NCBI GenBank assembly: GCA_947447995.1
Contig: CANFLQ010000013.1
Location: 1-40,780 of the forward strand
Length of the DNA: 40,780 nucleotides
From: Bacteroidota bacterium
Lineage (GTDB): Bacteria > Bacteroidota > Bacteroidia > 2-12-FULL-35-15
Direction of reading: 5' to 3'
Positions 39,924 to 40,780 of this stretch are shown piece after piece (position 1 is the stretch's first letter; each line of letters opens with the position of its first letter). The translations under genes were made by a program, and so were the position numbers. The notes under the pieces are model-generated. The model was given only the letters and a program-made list of their open reading frames with translations, was not told the DNA's origin and made no database searches.

Positions 39924-40780
39924 TTTAAAAGATGATACACAATAAGGCTGGAAAAATAAGCCAATGCGGTCATAAACACAAATTGTATTGCCGGCCATTT
40001 TCTGCTTTTTGTTTCGCGATAAACAACAGCAAGCGTACTCATACACTGCATGGCAAAAGCATAAAATATCATCAATGAAAAACCTACTGCAACTGTAAAT
40101 TGTGGCAAACCCGTTTTAGGATTTATTTCTTCCTTCATTTTACTGCGTATGGTTTGTGAATTGTTGGTATTCCCTACGCTGTAAATGGTTGCCATGGTGC
40201 CCACAAATACTTCACGGGCAGCAAAAGAGGTTACCAGTGCAATTCCAATTTTCCAGTCGAAACCAAGTGGAGCAATAGCAGGCTCAATTGTTTTACCAAG
40301 TATTCCGGCATACGAAGCTTCCAGTTTTTCGGAGGCTGAAATTACTTCTCGCTCCTGATTGCTATATTTTAAAACCATTTCAGGCGACTCGTATTTTTTG
40401 TCAATTGTTTGTAAACGGTTACCCGGAGCGTGTGACGATAAAAACCAAAGAATAACGGAGATTGCCAAAATAATTTTACCGGCATCTAGTAAAAATAATT
40501 TTACTTTATCTAAAATTACCAATCCAACTGTTCGCCATTGTGGACTACGATAAACAGGCAGTTCCATAATAAAATAACTTTTTTCTTTTGATTTTAAAAT
40601 CCACTTCATGGTAAACGCTGCGCCCATTGCAGCAATAAATCCAATCAAATAAAGGCTCATTAAAATTAATCCCTGATAATTAAAAAAGCCTGTAGTTTGT
40701 GGTACTATCAGTGAAATCAATAAGGTATATACCGGTAATCGGGCAGAACAACTCATCAATGGCGTTACCATTATGGTAAT
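39920..40780 (-). CDS. feoB: Ferrous iron transporter FeoB, C-terminal part (truncated by window edge)
   Basis: The last 286 residues of FeoB, an inner-membrane Fe(II) importer with an N-terminal GTPase domain that lies outside the window. MSCSARLPVYTLLISLIVP near the window edge is the second Gate motif, whose Cys is implicated in iron passage. KLFLLDAGKIILAISVILWFLSS and AAREVFVGTMATIYSVG are further family landmarks, with about six membrane helices in all. The frame is open to base 40780. The stop (TGA 39922-39920) overlaps the ATG of the SprT-like gene, so the two are co-translated. Confidence 0.95.
   Translation of the reverse strand: MTIMVTPLMSCSARLPVYTLLISLIVPQTTGFFNYQGLILMSLYLIGFIAAMGAAFTMKWILKSKEKSYFIMELPVYRSPQWRTVGLVILDKVKLFLLDAGKIILAISVILWFLSSHAPGNRLQTIDKKYESPEMVLKYSNQEREVISASEKLEASYAGILGKTIEPAIAPLGFDWKIGIALVTSFAAREVFVGTMATIYSVGNTNNSQTIRSKMKEEINPKTGLPQFTVAVGFSLMIFYAFAMQCMSTLAVVYRETKSRKWPAIQFVFMTALAYFSSLIVYHLLK

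Noticed and set aside
39924-40046. N-terminal extension of the SprT-like protein (Cys-rich MYEYACCC start)
   Set aside because: It is feoB coding sequence read in another frame; the ATGA overlap start explains the gene better.

Overview
The window looks like chromosomal DNA from a low-GC member of the Bacteroidota. Two secreted proteins end in C-terminal domains like those used by the type IX secretion system (T9SS). Many genes carry a Bacteroidota-type TAnnTTTG promoter element just upstream, Shine-Dalgarno sequences are mostly absent, and the protein families (DUF2157 membrane proteins, a 1196-residue outer-membrane barrel protein, an ECF sigma factor with a membrane partner) are typical of the phylum. 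No rRNA, tRNA or CRISPR array was seen. The species cannot be named from the sequence alone.

Layout. 1-7174: truncated kup (K+ uptake), a secreted endonuclease I-type nuclease, a THUMP-domain rRNA methyltransferase, pfkA, and two overlapping DUF2157-type membrane protein genes. 7285-9670: accessory block with a Fic protein, an attC-like palindrome, the MntA-HepT toxin-antitoxin pair and a truncated nucleotidyltransferase. 9710-12442: priA carrying in-frame repeat insertions. 12496-13323: terminator, operator/promoter and a first HigBA pair. 13334-18518: large outer-membrane protein and radA, with a 146-bp nested palindrome between them. 18548-22216: a frameshifted YhcG-type nuclease, a remnant of a small membrane protein, a second Fic protein, rfaE2 and a second HigBA pair. 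22230-28563: flippase-like protein, panD, membrane protein plus ECF sigma factor, alpha/beta hydrolase, pdxJ, CBS protein and nadK. 28576-30848: recX, an unknown membrane protein and prfB with its programmed frameshift. 30849-31700: a gene graveyard (PIN-domain/DUF3368, transposase and restriction-enzyme fragments) with short repeats. 31768-34548: ParE/RelE-type toxin-antitoxin pair, ArsC-like protein and class I fumarase. 34629-40780: a T9SS-secreted SprB-repeat protein, manC, an aminotransferase, a SprT-like metallopeptidase and the 3' part of feoB.

How it fits together. The backbone is housekeeping: central metabolism (pfkA, fumarase, aminotransferase), cofactors (pdxJ, nadK, panD), replication and repair (priA, radA, recX), translation (prfB, rRNA methylase), envelope precursors (manC, rfaE2) and ion uptake (kup, feoB). 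Between these genes sit small accessory modules: four type II/VII-like toxin-antitoxin pairs, two Fic proteins and several decaying defence or mobile-element fragments. Almost every junction also holds a short palindromic repeat of one of about eight families, and some repeats have entered coding sequence (priA interior; 3' ends of pdxJ, recX and the 29122-29604 gene).

No complete multi-gene system that I would call new was found. The most unusual signals are the repeat invasion of priA, the nested palindromes, the attC-like structure behind mntA-hepT, the near-copy of the prfB 3' end at 31090-31114, and the shared operator/promoter layout of the two HigBA loci.
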